From Deltaproteobacteria bacterium (lineage in GTDB: Bacteria; Desulfobacterota; JAFDED01), in the NCBI GenBank assembly GCA_019310535.1, contig JAFDED010000004.1:41685-105684 (forward strand): a stretch of DNA of 64,000 nucleotides, in the 5' to 3' direction. The translations under genes were made by a program, and so were the position numbers. Below, piece by piece: positions 44,076 to 52,505 of this stretch. Under the pieces are notes generated by a model. It worked only from the letters and a program-made list of their open reading frames with translations, was not told where the DNA came from and ran no database searches. The stretch's first letter is position 1. Each line of letters opens with the position of its first letter.

Positions 44076-44269
44076 AAGTCGTTTCAATGGCAGGAGGCTC
44101 AGACAATTTATTGTCTGAACGGCACAATATCAAGAGGTCATGTTGGTCGGAGGAACGCGGCGCGTCGTGCCTTTGCAATCCTCCTGTCTCCCGAGGCATG
44201 TATCGGCAAGTGAACGCCCGCCAGTTCATCATACGGACAGCCCGTCCCATAAATAAATGCTAAATTATA

Positions 44270-44298
44270 TTGACAATACTATGATAATCCTTAACAAT
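44270..44298 (+). promoter_or_regulatory. Candidate promoter of the enolase-AOR-UxaA cluster
   Basis: TTGACA (44270-44275) and AACAAT (44293-44298) with a 17-base spacer in an AT-rich stretch, about 165 bases before the first gene. Confidence 0.5.
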
Positions 44299-44461
44299 AA
44301 TTTTTGTCCGCTGGTGTTCGGCGACAAGTCATTCAGGCCATCCGCAGAATTCGGTATCAGGCAGGGTCACGGCCCCTTGCGCCATTAAACTGTTTTCAAG
44401 CTCATAAAGTCCCGGTGCGGCCTTCAATGAATTTCCAGCTTCAGCAAAGGAGAAGCAAGAC

Positions 44462-45574
44462 ATGAGAATTACCGACATTCGCGCATACACCCTTTCCGCC
44501 CCGCTGGACAAACCCTGGAAGATCGCCGGCATGGTGATGTCGGAAATGACGGCCACTATGGTGGAGGTGGAGAGCGACAGCGGGCTGGTCGGTTACGGCG
44601 AAGCGCTCACCCGCTTGGGTCCGTCGGCCACCCGGGAGATTGTCACTTCCATTCTCAAACCAATACTTCTCGGCGCAGATCCCATGGATGTTGATGTGCT
44701 CTGGGGGCGGATGTTTTCCACTATGAAAACCCGGGGCCACTGGAAGGGCTTCATGATTGAGGCCATGAGCGGCGTTGATATCGCCCTGTGGGACCTTCTC
44801 GGGAAAGCGCTGAACCAGCCCGTATCCAGGCTTCTCGGGGGACGGCACCACGAGAAGCTGGAGGCCTACGCATCTTCCATAATGCTCATGGAACGAGCGG
44901 AAATGGTACAAGAGGCGGAGGATCTGGTCCGCCGCGGCTTCAAGAAAATCAAGGTTAAGGTGGGCCTGGACGTTGAGACGGACTTCGGAAACATCAAGGC
45001 CATCCGGGAGGCTGTCGGGCCGGACATCGGGATCATGCTCGACGCCAATTGTGGATACGCCATTGATGGGGCCTTGCGGCTGGGCACCATGCTTGAGCCT
45101 TTGAATATACTCTGGTTCGAAGAACCCGTACCGCCCTACGATTCGGACGGGTACGCGAAGCTGTCCGAAACCTTGCGCATACCCATAGCAGGCGGAGAGT
45201 CGGAGTTCACCCGCTGGGGGTTCAGAGACCTTATCCTGAACGGGAAGGTCTCAATTATCCAGCCCGATATCGCGCGGTGCGGCGGCTTTACGGAATATCG
45301 CAAGATCGCGGCCCTGGCCGGTGCTCACGGCATACCCATCGCGCCCCACACAGGAGCATCGGGCGCAGTGAGCATAGCGGCGACCGTGCAGTTATGCTCG
45401 TCGCTCTCCAACTTATATATATATGAGCACATGTACACTGAAAACCCCTTGCGCGAGGACATCCTTAAGGAATCAGTCCTGGAATGTGAAATGGGAGCGG
45501 TTCAGGTGCCCGCCGGCCCGGGCCTGGGCATAGAAGTTGACCACCAAAAACTCAAGCACTACATGCGTCCGTAA
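44462..45574 (+). CDS. Mandelate racemase/muconate lactonizing enzyme family protein
   Basis: 370 residues, enolase superfamily. Catalytic and metal residues are all visible: base pair K164-x-K166 (KKIKVKVG), metal ligands D194 (LDAN), E220 (WFEEP) and E246 (GGES), and the D269/H296 dyad (QPDIARCGG, IAPHTG). The enzyme abstracts a proton alpha to a carboxylate; members dehydrate sugar acids, racemise hydroxyacids or cycloisomerise muconates. The presence of both Lys and His sites fits acid-sugar dehydratases or racemases. With AOR and a UxaA-type enzyme downstream, a sugar-acid dehydratase is my preferred reading. Confidence 0.9.
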   Translation: MRITDIRAYTLSAPLDKPWKIAGMVMSEMTATMVEVESDSGLVGYGEALTRLGPSATREIVTSILKPILLGADPMDVDVLWGRMFSTMKTRGHWKGFMIEAMSGVDIALWDLLGKALNQPVSRLLGGRHHEKLEAYASSIMLMERAEMVQEAEDLVRRGFKKIKVKVGLDVETDFGNIKAIREAVGPDIGIMLDANCGYAIDGALRLGTMLEPLNILWFEEPVPPYDSDGYAKLSETLRIPIAGGESEFTRWGFRDLILNGKVSIIQPDIARCGGFTEYRKIAALAGAHGIPIAPHTGASGAVSIAATVQLCSSLSNLYIYEHMYTENPLREDILKESVLECEMGAVQVPAGPGLGIEVDHQKLKHYMRP

Positions 45575-45590
45575 GCAGAGGAGATTCTTC

Positions 45591-47432
45591 ATGAAAGGAT
45601 ATATGAATCGTATCGTTGAAGTAAATCTGACCAAGCGAACAACTGAAGTAGTTCAGTTAGACGATGAAATCAGGAAAAAGTTCATCGGCGGCAGCGGCCT
45701 AGGGGCTAAAATCTTATGGGACAGCGAGGCGTACCGGTTTGATCCACTGTCGGAGGACAATACGTTGATTTTCATGACCGGTCCTTTTGCCAGCACCCCC
45801 GCTTTGCTCATGGGCCGACATGCGGTTGTTTCCAGATCGCCGCTCACCGGGATATTCGGTGAGGCGGACTCAGGAGGCACCTGGGGCCCGACCCTCAAGC
45901 GGGCCGGGTACGATGGGATCGTCGTGAGGGGAAAAGCCGATCGTCCGGTTTACCTGTGGGTATCCGAGGAAGGGGTCGAGATCCGGGATGCGGGCCACCT
46001 CTGGGGGAAAGACACCTTTGACACCGATGCGGCACTGCGGGCTGAAACTGCTGAAAAAGCGGTGACCGCCTGTATCGGTCAGGCGGGTGAACGTCTGGTT
46101 CGGATGGCCGCTGTCATGAATGACGGCCGAGCGGCCCGGGCCGCGGGCCGCTGCGGTCTGGGAGCGGTAATGGGATTCAAAAAACTCAAGGCAATCACCG
46201 CATACGGCTCCCAAAAAACTCCCATCCACGACAGGGAAGGTTTACTGAAGGCGGTGAAAGAGATTGCCCGGACGATCCGGGAAAATATGGTGGGGATGAC
46301 CAAATATGGCACCTCCGGCGGACTGGCCTCATTCGAGGAATTGGGGTCGCTACCACTGCAGAACTGGAAGCGATCGGAGCGCTGGAAGGATGGTGCATCG
46401 GAGATCACCGGGGCCGCCATGGCAGAGCGCATTGGTGCGGGAAACTATGGCTGCGAGGGGTGCGTCGTCCGGTGCGGCCGGGAGATTCAAGTCACCGACG
46501 GACCTTACGCCGGCCTGGAGGGGGCGGGGCCCGAGTACGAAACCCTGTCATCCCTGGGAAGCCTCTGTCTGATTGATGACCTGAACGCCATCGCCATGGC
46601 CAACGAGCTGTGCAACAGGTACGGTATCGACACCATCTCGGTGGGTGCGATGGTGGCGTTTGCCATGGAAGCTTATGAGCAAGGGATTCTAACAAATAAA
46701 GATACCGACGGCATGGAACTCACCTGGGGCAATGCCCGTGCCATGATCGAGACTGTCAGGATGATCGGCGAGAACAGGGGTCTGGGATCGATTTTGGCCA
46801 GGGGGTGCCGAGAGGCGGCGAAAGAACTGGGCCCCGGGGCTGATCAGTTCGCGGTGCACGCCAAAGGACTTGAATTTCCCATGCACGACCCCAGATGTTA
46901 CATGGCCGGGGCGCTCCAGTATGCCACGTCGGCCCGCGGCGCCTGCCATCTCTCGGGCATGTCCCATGCCTTCGAGCGCGTCCTCACATCGCCGGAAATA
47001 GGTCTGGGAGAAGTTCCCGACCGGCTTGCCACCGAGGGCAAGGGAATACTCACCGCCAAGACCCAGAACATCATGGGAATGTACGATTCCCTGAAGGTTT
47101 GCAAGTTCATTCAATTCGGAGGGCTTACAATAACGCACCTGGTGGACTGGTATGAGAAGATTACCGGAGAGAGCATGAGTATTGAGAAATTCATGTTGAC
47201 CGGAGAGCGGATTTTCAACTTAAAGCGGCTCTTCAACCTGAAGTGCGGCATCACGCAGGAGGACGACACCGTCTCAGCCCGGATTCTTAACCTGCCTAAA
47301 GAGGCCGAAGGATGGAAGACCAGGCGGCCTCCTGTCTCGGAGATGATGAAGGACTATTATGCCTTTCGCGGCTGGGACGACAAGGGCGTGCCCACGGATG
47401 AGAAGCTGAAAACCCTGGGTTTGGCTGAGTAG
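45591..47432 (+). CDS. aor: Aldehyde:ferredoxin oxidoreductase (tungstopterin)
   Basis: 613 residues from ATG 45591 (GGAG upstream); an earlier in-frame ATG lies inside the previous gene. The three AOR domains are present: N-terminal GYMNRIVEVNLTKRTTEV and GGSGLGAKIL, then the cofactor region. The [4Fe-4S] cluster cysteines are C288, C291 and C295 (GCEGCVVRCG) with C504 (LKVCKF), the same spacing as archaeal AOR. The enzyme oxidises aldehydes to acids with ferredoxin as acceptor, needing tungsten or molybdenum bis-pterin. Here it follows a dehydratase by 16 bases and precedes a UxaA-type pair, so it may oxidise an aldehyde intermediate of acid breakdown. Confidence 0.94.
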   Translation: MKGYMNRIVEVNLTKRTTEVVQLDDEIRKKFIGGSGLGAKILWDSEAYRFDPLSEDNTLIFMTGPFASTPALLMGRHAVVSRSPLTGIFGEADSGGTWGPTLKRAGYDGIVVRGKADRPVYLWVSEEGVEIRDAGHLWGKDTFDTDAALRAETAEKAVTACIGQAGERLVRMAAVMNDGRAARAAGRCGLGAVMGFKKLKAITAYGSQKTPIHDREGLLKAVKEIARTIRENMVGMTKYGTSGGLASFEELGSLPLQNWKRSERWKDGASEITGAAMAERIGAGNYGCEGCVVRCGREIQVTDGPYAGLEGAGPEYETLSSLGSLCLIDDLNAIAMANELCNRYGIDTISVGAMVAFAMEAYEQGILTNKDTDGMELTWGNARAMIETVRMIGENRGLGSILARGCREAAKELGPGADQFAVHAKGLEFPMHDPRCYMAGALQYATSARGACHLSGMSHAFERVLTSPEIGLGEVPDRLATEGKGILTAKTQNIMGMYDSLKVCKFIQFGGLTITHLVDWYEKITGESMSIEKFMLTGERIFNLKRLFNLKCGITQEDDTVSARILNLPKEAEGWKTRRPPVSEMMKDYYAFRGWDDKGVPTDEKLKTLGLAE

Positions 47433-47576
47433 CTCCCGAGGGAAGTATACTGTGCATGATGGCCGCCGAGAAGCATGGCACATGGTGTACAATCCCACGT
47501 CAAAATTTTAGGGAGCGGTTCTGGGGATAATCCTTTTTCAAAAAGGTTTCATTCGGCTTTTTAGAGGAGATTTCCA

Positions 47577-47888
47577 TTGAACGCAGCAAGAGATATGTCC
47601 GAACGCATATTTCTTCTTCTCCATGAAAAGGACAACACGGTTACCGCATTGAAGAACCTGGCTAAGGGAGAAGAAATTATATTCGATCCCGAAGAGGAGT
47701 CCGCACGGATCACGCTCAGGCAGGAAATTCCTTATGCGCATAAGTTTGCGCGGGTGTTCATTCCGCGAGGGAGCGATGTCATCAAGTACGGGGAGGTTAT
47801 CGGAGCGGCCACAGAGGACATTCATCCGGGCGATCACGTACATGTTCACAATGTTGAGAGCAAGCGAGCACGAGGTATTGCTTCATGA
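47577..47888 (+). CDS. SAF-domain protein, UxaA-type small part
   Basis: 103 residues. TTG 47577 has GAGGAG seven bases before; ATG 47595 is an alternative. The SAF domain (AVTALKNLAKGEEI, FARVFIPRGSDVIKYGEVIGAATEDIHPGDHVHVHN) is the N-terminal domain of altronate/galactarate dehydratases, here split off as its own gene. It ends in an ATGA overlap with the large part, so the two products are made together and probably associate. Confidence 0.88.
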   Translation: MNAARDMSERIFLLLHEKDNTVTALKNLAKGEEIIFDPEEESARITLRQEIPYAHKFARVFIPRGSDVIKYGEVIGAATEDIHPGDHVHVHNVESKRARGIAS

Positions 47889-49063
47889 ACTTTTCCAGAG
47901 CCACGTTCACAGGTTTCAGACGCCAGGACGGGAGGACGGGGGTTCGTAATTACCTCGGCGTTATCTCGACGGTCACCTGCGCCAACCAGGCGGCCCAGGA
48001 GATTGCAGACCATATCGAAGGCACCGCGGTTTTCACTCACCAGCAGGGGTGCGGTTTGACACAGGACGACCTGGGCCTTGCAGAGAGGACCCTTATCAAC
48101 ATCGGGCGCAACCCCAACCTGGGGGCTGTGCTGATTGTCAGCCTGGGCTGCGAAGGCGTTGATCCGGATAGGATTGCTGATGGGATCGCGTCTTCGGGAA
48201 AACCAGTTGAGTTGGTGAAACTCCAGCGGGAAGGGGGCTACTTCGGGGCGCTCACCGAGGCGGGACGCAAGGCACAAAAACTTTCCATGGCCATATCCGG
48301 TATCAAGCGTGAAGAGGTGAACATCGAGGAGCTTCGCCTGGGCATAAAGTGCGGGGCTTCCGATCCAACCTCAGGGCTGGCTTCCAACCCGGGGGTGGGC
48401 AAAGCGGTGGACCGGTTGATCGAGGCGGGAGGAAGCGCTGTTTTCGGTGAAACCACCGAGGTTGTGGGAGCCGAGCACATACTGGCCCGCCGGTGCGCTG
48501 CCAAGGACGTGGCCGACAGGCTTCTGGCCATGGTGGAGGCGCTGGAAAGGCGCATTCGCCAGAGCGGCGCTGACATCAGAGGGGGCAATCCCAGCGCCGG
48601 CAATATCGCCGGTGGCCTGACCACGCTGGAAGAAAAATCACTGGGCGCAATTGTCAAGGCCGGGTCAGCAGAGATCAGGGATGTTATCCAGTACGGCGAA
48701 CGCCCTCCCCTTGAAAAAGGGCTGTTTTTCGTCGATTCGCCCGGTCGGGAACCTGAGATACTCGCGGCATTGGCCGCCGCGGGATGTCAGATCGTCCTTT
48801 TCTCTACCGGCCTCGGAGCACCCCATGGCTTCCCATTTGTACCGGTAATCAAGATCAGCGGAAACCGAAAGACCGTCCAGAAGCTGGTCGATTTTATCGA
48901 CATGGATGTAGCCCGGATAATTCTCGGAGGCGAGACCCTTGACCAGGCCGGCGACCGAATCCTGGAGGAGAGCCTGCGGGTTGCCTCCGGAGGACGAACA
49001 AAGGCCGAAGCCATAGGCTATTTCGGCTCAACGGCCATCCATCAAACCGGTCCCATTGTGTAG
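47885..49063 (+). CDS. UxaA-family dehydratase, large part
   Basis: 392 residues. Family features: FRRQDGRTGVRNYLGVISTVTCAN, HQQGCGLTQDD, SLGCEGVDPDRIA, LRLGIKCGASDPTSGLASNPGVGKAVD and the C-terminal VPVIKISGN. Altronate and galactarate dehydratases of this family remove water from sugar acids using an iron centre; the cysteines in CAN, GCG and GCE are candidate ligands. The related (2R)-sulfolactate sulfo-lyase also comes as separate small and large subunits, so a C-S or C-O lyase acting on a 2-hydroxyacid is possible. The start overlaps the SAF gene by four bases. Confidence 0.9.
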   Translation: MNFSRATFTGFRRQDGRTGVRNYLGVISTVTCANQAAQEIADHIEGTAVFTHQQGCGLTQDDLGLAERTLINIGRNPNLGAVLIVSLGCEGVDPDRIADGIASSGKPVELVKLQREGGYFGALTEAGRKAQKLSMAISGIKREEVNIEELRLGIKCGASDPTSGLASNPGVGKAVDRLIEAGGSAVFGETTEVVGAEHILARRCAAKDVADRLLAMVEALERRIRQSGADIRGGNPSAGNIAGGLTTLEEKSLGAIVKAGSAEIRDVIQYGERPPLEKGLFFVDSPGREPEILAALAAAGCQIVLFSTGLGAPHGFPFVPVIKISGNRKTVQKLVDFIDMDVARIILGGETLDQAGDRILEESLRVASGGRTKAEAIGYFGSTAIHQTGPIV

Positions 49064-49115
49064 CTCAGCATGCAGTGCCATTGAATGAAGGGATTCGGTA
49101 TTTTCACGAAATATT

Positions 49116-49160
49116 CCTCCTACCCCTTGACGGGAGGAGAGGATCGGGGTGAGGGTGGCG
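49116..49160. repeat. Dispersed palindrome, GC-rich
   Basis: CTCC-taCCCCttgaCGGGaGGAG forms a short imperfect stem, followed by GGGGTGAGGGTGGCGGGG. This composition is common in dispersed intergenic elements. A related, inverted copy is at 44052-44075. Confidence 0.45.
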
Positions 49161-49191
49161 GGGCAAATAAACCACTATTATTTCCAACGCT

Positions 49192-49812
49192 TCACTCTGC
49201 CATCTGCAGAATCAGCGACCCCTTACGTATACCAAATTCCAAAGCCGAACGAAGGTCACTGAACCAAATATCAATCCAGTTTCTTTTTCGTTTATGCATC
49301 ACATCCTCGACCTTATACCAGCCGTCATACTCCTCCAAACCTGTGTTCACATATACTTTTGTCCCAAGAGGGATCAGCGTGAGCAAATCTCTGGAAACCG
49401 CTATAAACCCCTTTCTCACCCGCTTGTTGGACGCTGTAGTAAACGGCGTCGAATCCGTTTCCTGAATGCTGGATGTATATGCAGTAACGGTCACATGGAT
49501 TTCCCAACGAGCGTGGCCATAAGCCGGTACCAATAATAATGAAACAAGTGCATAAGGCAGACTTTTTTTCCATAACGATTTTTTTGGGGTTTCCATGAAA
49601 GACTGGAAGGGTATGAGATAATTACGCCCTTGTTGGGGCAGTCCCTTCATTTCTTCTGACGATTGGCGTCCTGAAGCGATTCCCTCATTCACTTGAAAAC
49701 AGTCGTCAATATCCCGATGCGTATCCAGCACAAGAATCTCACCGGCCGCTTCAGAACCGATATACGGTGAAGCACGCCCCAGGCTCCTCAGGTATAATTG
49801 TTTAATACTCAT
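49192..49812 (-). CDS. 3D-domain protein with internal membrane anchor
   Basis: 206 residues. The start at 49812 has the strongest site (GGAAGGAGGAG, four bases before ATG). A signal-like hydrophobic stretch, SLPYALVSLLLVPAYGHA, lies at about residues 82-99, so some 80 residues would precede it in the cytoplasm. An internal ATG at 49596 would give an ordinary signal peptide but has no ribosome-binding site. The outer domain is a 3D double-psi barrel: VTVTAYTSS, TASNKRVRKGFIAVSRD, IPLGTKVYV, WYKVEDVM and WIDIWF supply the three conserved aspartates. Such domains occur in peptidoglycan-cleaving lytic transglycosylases. Confidence 0.82.
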   Translation of the reverse strand: MSIKQLYLRSLGRASPYIGSEAAGEILVLDTHRDIDDCFQVNEGIASGRQSSEEMKGLPQQGRNYLIPFQSFMETPKKSLWKKSLPYALVSLLLVPAYGHARWEIHVTVTAYTSSIQETDSTPFTTASNKRVRKGFIAVSRDLLTLIPLGTKVYVNTGLEEYDGWYKVEDVMHKRKRNWIDIWFSDLRSALEFGIRKGSLILQMAE

Positions 49813-50256
49813 GACACTCCTCCTTCCGATGGAGCCTCGTACGTAAATGGATGGTTCAACAATTGTTTTCTACCGAGGGTAGTAAGAGTTGAGATGTTAT
49901 TTTTTTAGTGATTAGAACCCCGGGGGTAAATGGGGAGAATCCTGTATATTAAGGCAGGAAAATCCTTATTTTAAATAAGGATTTTCCTTATTCATTTAGT
50001 AGGGTATTGTCGGGCTTTACGGAGAACGCGGGTCCTTTTGGCAACCACAGAAATATACATGTATGAGGGGCACCTGGTGTGATCAGGATTGACAGAGTGA
50101 TCCCCACCAGATACCATAAGACATGAGATGAATTGAAAGCCAGGGCACAGTACGACTAAATGGTTACCCCTTTGAGGCGGACCCGCGGCCTTTATCAGGT
50201 CGTCGGAAGCGTTGGCGGGTCTGATGCGTCAAATGATTCAATTCCGGAGGTGAGTT
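49813..50256. other. Divergent intergenic region with a long palindrome
   Basis: About 440 bases. It holds the 33-base perfect inverted repeat at 49956-49988. No convincing ORF or promoter hexamer pair stands out in the rest. Confidence 0.5.
49956..49988. repeat. Perfect 33-base palindrome
   Basis: The 16 bases from 49956 are exactly complementary to the 16 ending at 49988 around a single central base (49972). The arm reads AGGAAAATCCTTATTT. Being between divergently transcribed genes, it may be an operator or a hairpin in either transcript. Confidence 0.75.
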
Positions 50257-50568
50257 ATGCGAAAGAAATGGGTGCACTTGTTTTTTTTGGCGGTGGTCCT
50301 CATCAGCGGTGTCTCCTGCATGACTCCGGCGGGGAGGACTGCGGGCGAAGTAATCGATGATGCAACCATCACCACCAAGGTCAAGGCCAAGCTATTGACC
50401 GAGAGCATTCTCAAGGGATTTGCCATCAGCGTCCAGACATTCGAAGGACTGGTCACCCTGATAGGGGCCGTGGACACGGCTGAGCAGAAGGCGCAGGCCG
50501 AGTCTATTGCACGCAGTGTGAGTGGGGTGGTGGGCGTCAATAATAATTTGAAAATCAAAAAGCGGTAG
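50257..50568 (+). CDS. BON-domain lipoprotein
   Basis: 103 residues, CGGAGG before the ATG. The N-terminus is a lipoprotein signal with lipobox ISGVSC, giving a lipidated Cys22. The rest is one BON domain (VIDDATITTKVKAKLLTES, ISVQTFEGLVTLIGAVDTAEQKAQAESIARSV is split over two strands, VVGVNNNLKI). Single-BON lipoproteins resemble OsmY/DolP fragments and bind membrane phospholipid or other envelope parts. It is not obviously in an operon. A stress or envelope-maintenance role is inferred from the family only. Confidence 0.9.
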   Translation: MRKKWVHLFFLAVVLISGVSCMTPAGRTAGEVIDDATITTKVKAKLLTESILKGFAISVQTFEGLVTLIGAVDTAEQKAQAESIARSVSGVVGVNNNLKIKKR

Positions 50569-50760
50569 GTCCCGTATCTATTTTGGCGGTGCTCTATGAA
50601 GTATGTCTTTTGCCCTTAACACGGAAAACCCGCACGATATGTTAAGGGCCAACCATGGTGAAAGTGGGCTGTTCCCGCCACATTTCAATACGTTATGTGT
50701 AATGAATGCCATATCGCCGATGGATAATTTTCGACTGCGATCACAGATTCTGGAGGTTCG

Positions 50761-51540
50761 ATGAAGATACCGGAAAAAGCTGTAAGGAGAGTCTTTGGAC
50801 GGCGGGCATGGCAATACACGACCAGCGTCTCCCATACCGATCCCCAGGGGTTGGCCAAAGTCGTCAAACTATCCTCTCCGGAGCTGAACTGGTCTGCCCT
50901 GGATGTTGCCACCGGCACCGGCCACACTGCTTTCGCTCTTGCACCCCATGTCGCCTCAGTGACTGGAATCGATCTGACGCCTGAAATGTTGAATGAAGCC
51001 GAAAAATTGCGCACAGAACGATCCATCACCAACGTGGATTTTTTAATTGCGGATATACACCATCTGTCTTTTGCGGATGAGACTTTTCATTTGATCACCT
51101 GCCGCCGTGCAGCCCATCACTTCTCCGACATCTTTCTGGCCCTGCGAGAGATGAAGCGGGTTTTGCGCCGCAGCGGCAGACTTGTGATAGAAGACCGGAG
51201 CGGGCCGGAAAATGATTTTGTAGATGCTTTCATGAACAAACTTAATCGCTATCATGACGAGTCTCACGTGCGGCAGTATCGTCCAAGCCACTGGAGACGG
51301 ATGCTGGAGGAGTTGGGCTTTGCAGTGGCAGAAGTTGAACCGTATATAAAACATCGGCCTCTCGCCTCATTGACTGATGGCGTTTCGCAGGAGAATGTGC
51401 GGAAGATCCATGCCATGCTTGACCGATTGAATGATTCTCACAGGGAGGCCTTTAACCTGGCTGAAGTGAACGGGCATCTGCACCTCAACCACTGGTATGT
51501 GAGGATATCCGCCCAGAGGAAATATGATTTCGTACCGTAA
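50761..51540 (+). CDS. Class I SAM-dependent methyltransferase
   Basis: 259 residues, TGGAGG before the ATG. The SAM-binding motif I is LDVATGTGHTAFALAP, the acidic residue of motif II is in VTGIDLTPEML, and AHHFSDIFLALREMKRVLRRSGRLVI completes the UbiE-like fold. The C-terminal 90 residues (YRPSHWRRMLEELGFAVAEVE) resemble small-molecule methyltransferases. The substrate is not predictable and the flanking genes give no help. Confidence 0.88.
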   Translation: MKIPEKAVRRVFGRRAWQYTTSVSHTDPQGLAKVVKLSSPELNWSALDVATGTGHTAFALAPHVASVTGIDLTPEMLNEAEKLRTERSITNVDFLIADIHHLSFADETFHLITCRRAAHHFSDIFLALREMKRVLRRSGRLVIEDRSGPENDFVDAFMNKLNRYHDESHVRQYRPSHWRRMLEELGFAVAEVEPYIKHRPLASLTDGVSQENVRKIHAMLDRLNDSHREAFNLAEVNGHLHLNHWYVRISAQRKYDFVP

Positions 51541-51696
51541 AATATCGCTGTTTCAAATGAAAATTAGAGTCTGGCAGGATAATCCGGATTTTCTTGATCC
51601 AGGTATCCTTTTAAAAGCGCTTGCTCTTTTCATGTTTTGTTGCGCCCGAGAGGGCATGAATGCGTTGATGAAAATCAAAGAGGATGGGGAGGTGCC

Positions 51697-52086
51697 ATGA
51701 GAAAAATCACCTGTATAGTTTGTCTGGTTTTTGCTCTGCTGCTCGGCTCAAACGCCTTGGCTGGTCCAATAATCACCGGGAGTTGGGATGTCTTCTCTTT
51801 GTTCAATGGCAGGGACGAGATTATAGGGTTGGAGCTTGATATAGAATTTGGCGGACATTCATTAGCAGCACACGGAGCTGTCGATTTTGCAGATGGTGCT
51901 TCTATTCCTGCATACGGTTCCGGATTTTTTACCGTAGATGATCGTATTGTTTTTAACCTGAGCATGGACCAGCATTTATTAATAGTGGTCCTGGATCTCG
52001 ATGGGAACGGAACTGTTGATCTCTTCGCCCCCGGTACGAATTTTATAGACACCGGAACCCTTACCTTCGTCGGTATTCTTGAATAA
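51697..52086 (+). CDS. Small secreted protein of unknown function
   Basis: 129 residues from ATG 51697 (GGGGAGG upstream). A signal peptide (ITCIVCLVFALLLGSNALA, cleavage before GPIITG) precedes an acidic, glycine-rich beta-sheet protein. LDLDGNGTVDLFAPGTNF has a DxDxNxT-like pattern reminiscent of a calcium-binding loop. No PEP-CTERM sorting tail or membrane anchor is visible. A good terminator follows, so it is a single-gene unit. Family not recognised. Confidence 0.75.
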   Translation: MRKITCIVCLVFALLLGSNALAGPIITGSWDVFSLFNGRDEIIGLELDIEFGGHSLAAHGAVDFADGASIPAYGSGFFTVDDRIVFNLSMDQHLLIVVLDLDGNGTVDLFAPGTNFIDTGTLTFVGILE

Positions 52087-52111
52087 GGTCGGCGAGACTG
52101 CCACCAATAAG

Positions 52112-52136
52112 CCCCGCCGCTGTGTGGGGTTTTTTT
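52112..52136 (+). terminator. Rho-independent terminator
   Basis: CCCC (52112-52115) pairs with GGGG (52126-52129), followed by seven T. The stem is short, but the T-run and the place 25 bases after the stop make termination of the 51697 gene likely. Confidence 0.6.
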
Positions 52137-52241
52137 AGGCATGTACTGGCGCGGCGGAGCGGGTAGAGTTGGGGTGAAGTGCTTGGCCGGAACAACTGAA
52201 CGGCACCTGCGGATCTCCTCAGCCGCTTTTTCTAGTCGCGG

Positions 52242-52260
52242 CACGGCCTTCCCGGCCGTG
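52242..52260. repeat. GC palindrome in intergenic region
   Basis: CACGGCC (52242-52248) and GGCCGTG (52254-52260) around TTCCC, followed by AGAGAACGCGGGCGAGACGT. The composition resembles dispersed intergenic palindromes. Confidence 0.45.
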
Positions 52261-52505
52261 AGAGAACGCGGGCGAGACGTCCGGTCTACGCCCCATAGAT
52301 GACTTTTTCGTTTTAGATCGCTTTATATATTATATATTATTACAATCAAAACCCTTTTGGGTAATCATGTGAATCTTTATGAAATATCCGGCGAAAAAAC
52401 GCCCTTGACGCTTTTTCTTATCTTGGCTAAGCTCAAACATGGTCAGGCACCGGTGGGTAAAGTCATTGCCGGGGCTTCAACAGGATATATCCATAGGGGA
52501 GCAAC

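Larger units (their letters stand above)
43929..44461. other. Divergent intergenic region
   Basis: About 530 bases between the glycosyltransferase and the enolase-family gene. It carries a palindromic repeat at 44052-44075 and a promoter candidate at 44270-44298. I see no gene. Confidence 0.5.
52087..52505. other. Intergenic region with terminator and palindrome
   Basis: About 420 bases. Contains the terminator at 52112-52136 and a GC palindrome at 52242-52260, then an AT-rich tract (TATATATTATATATTATT near 52322) that could host a promoter for the flavoprotein gene. An open frame from 52357 lacks translation signals. Confidence 0.5.
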
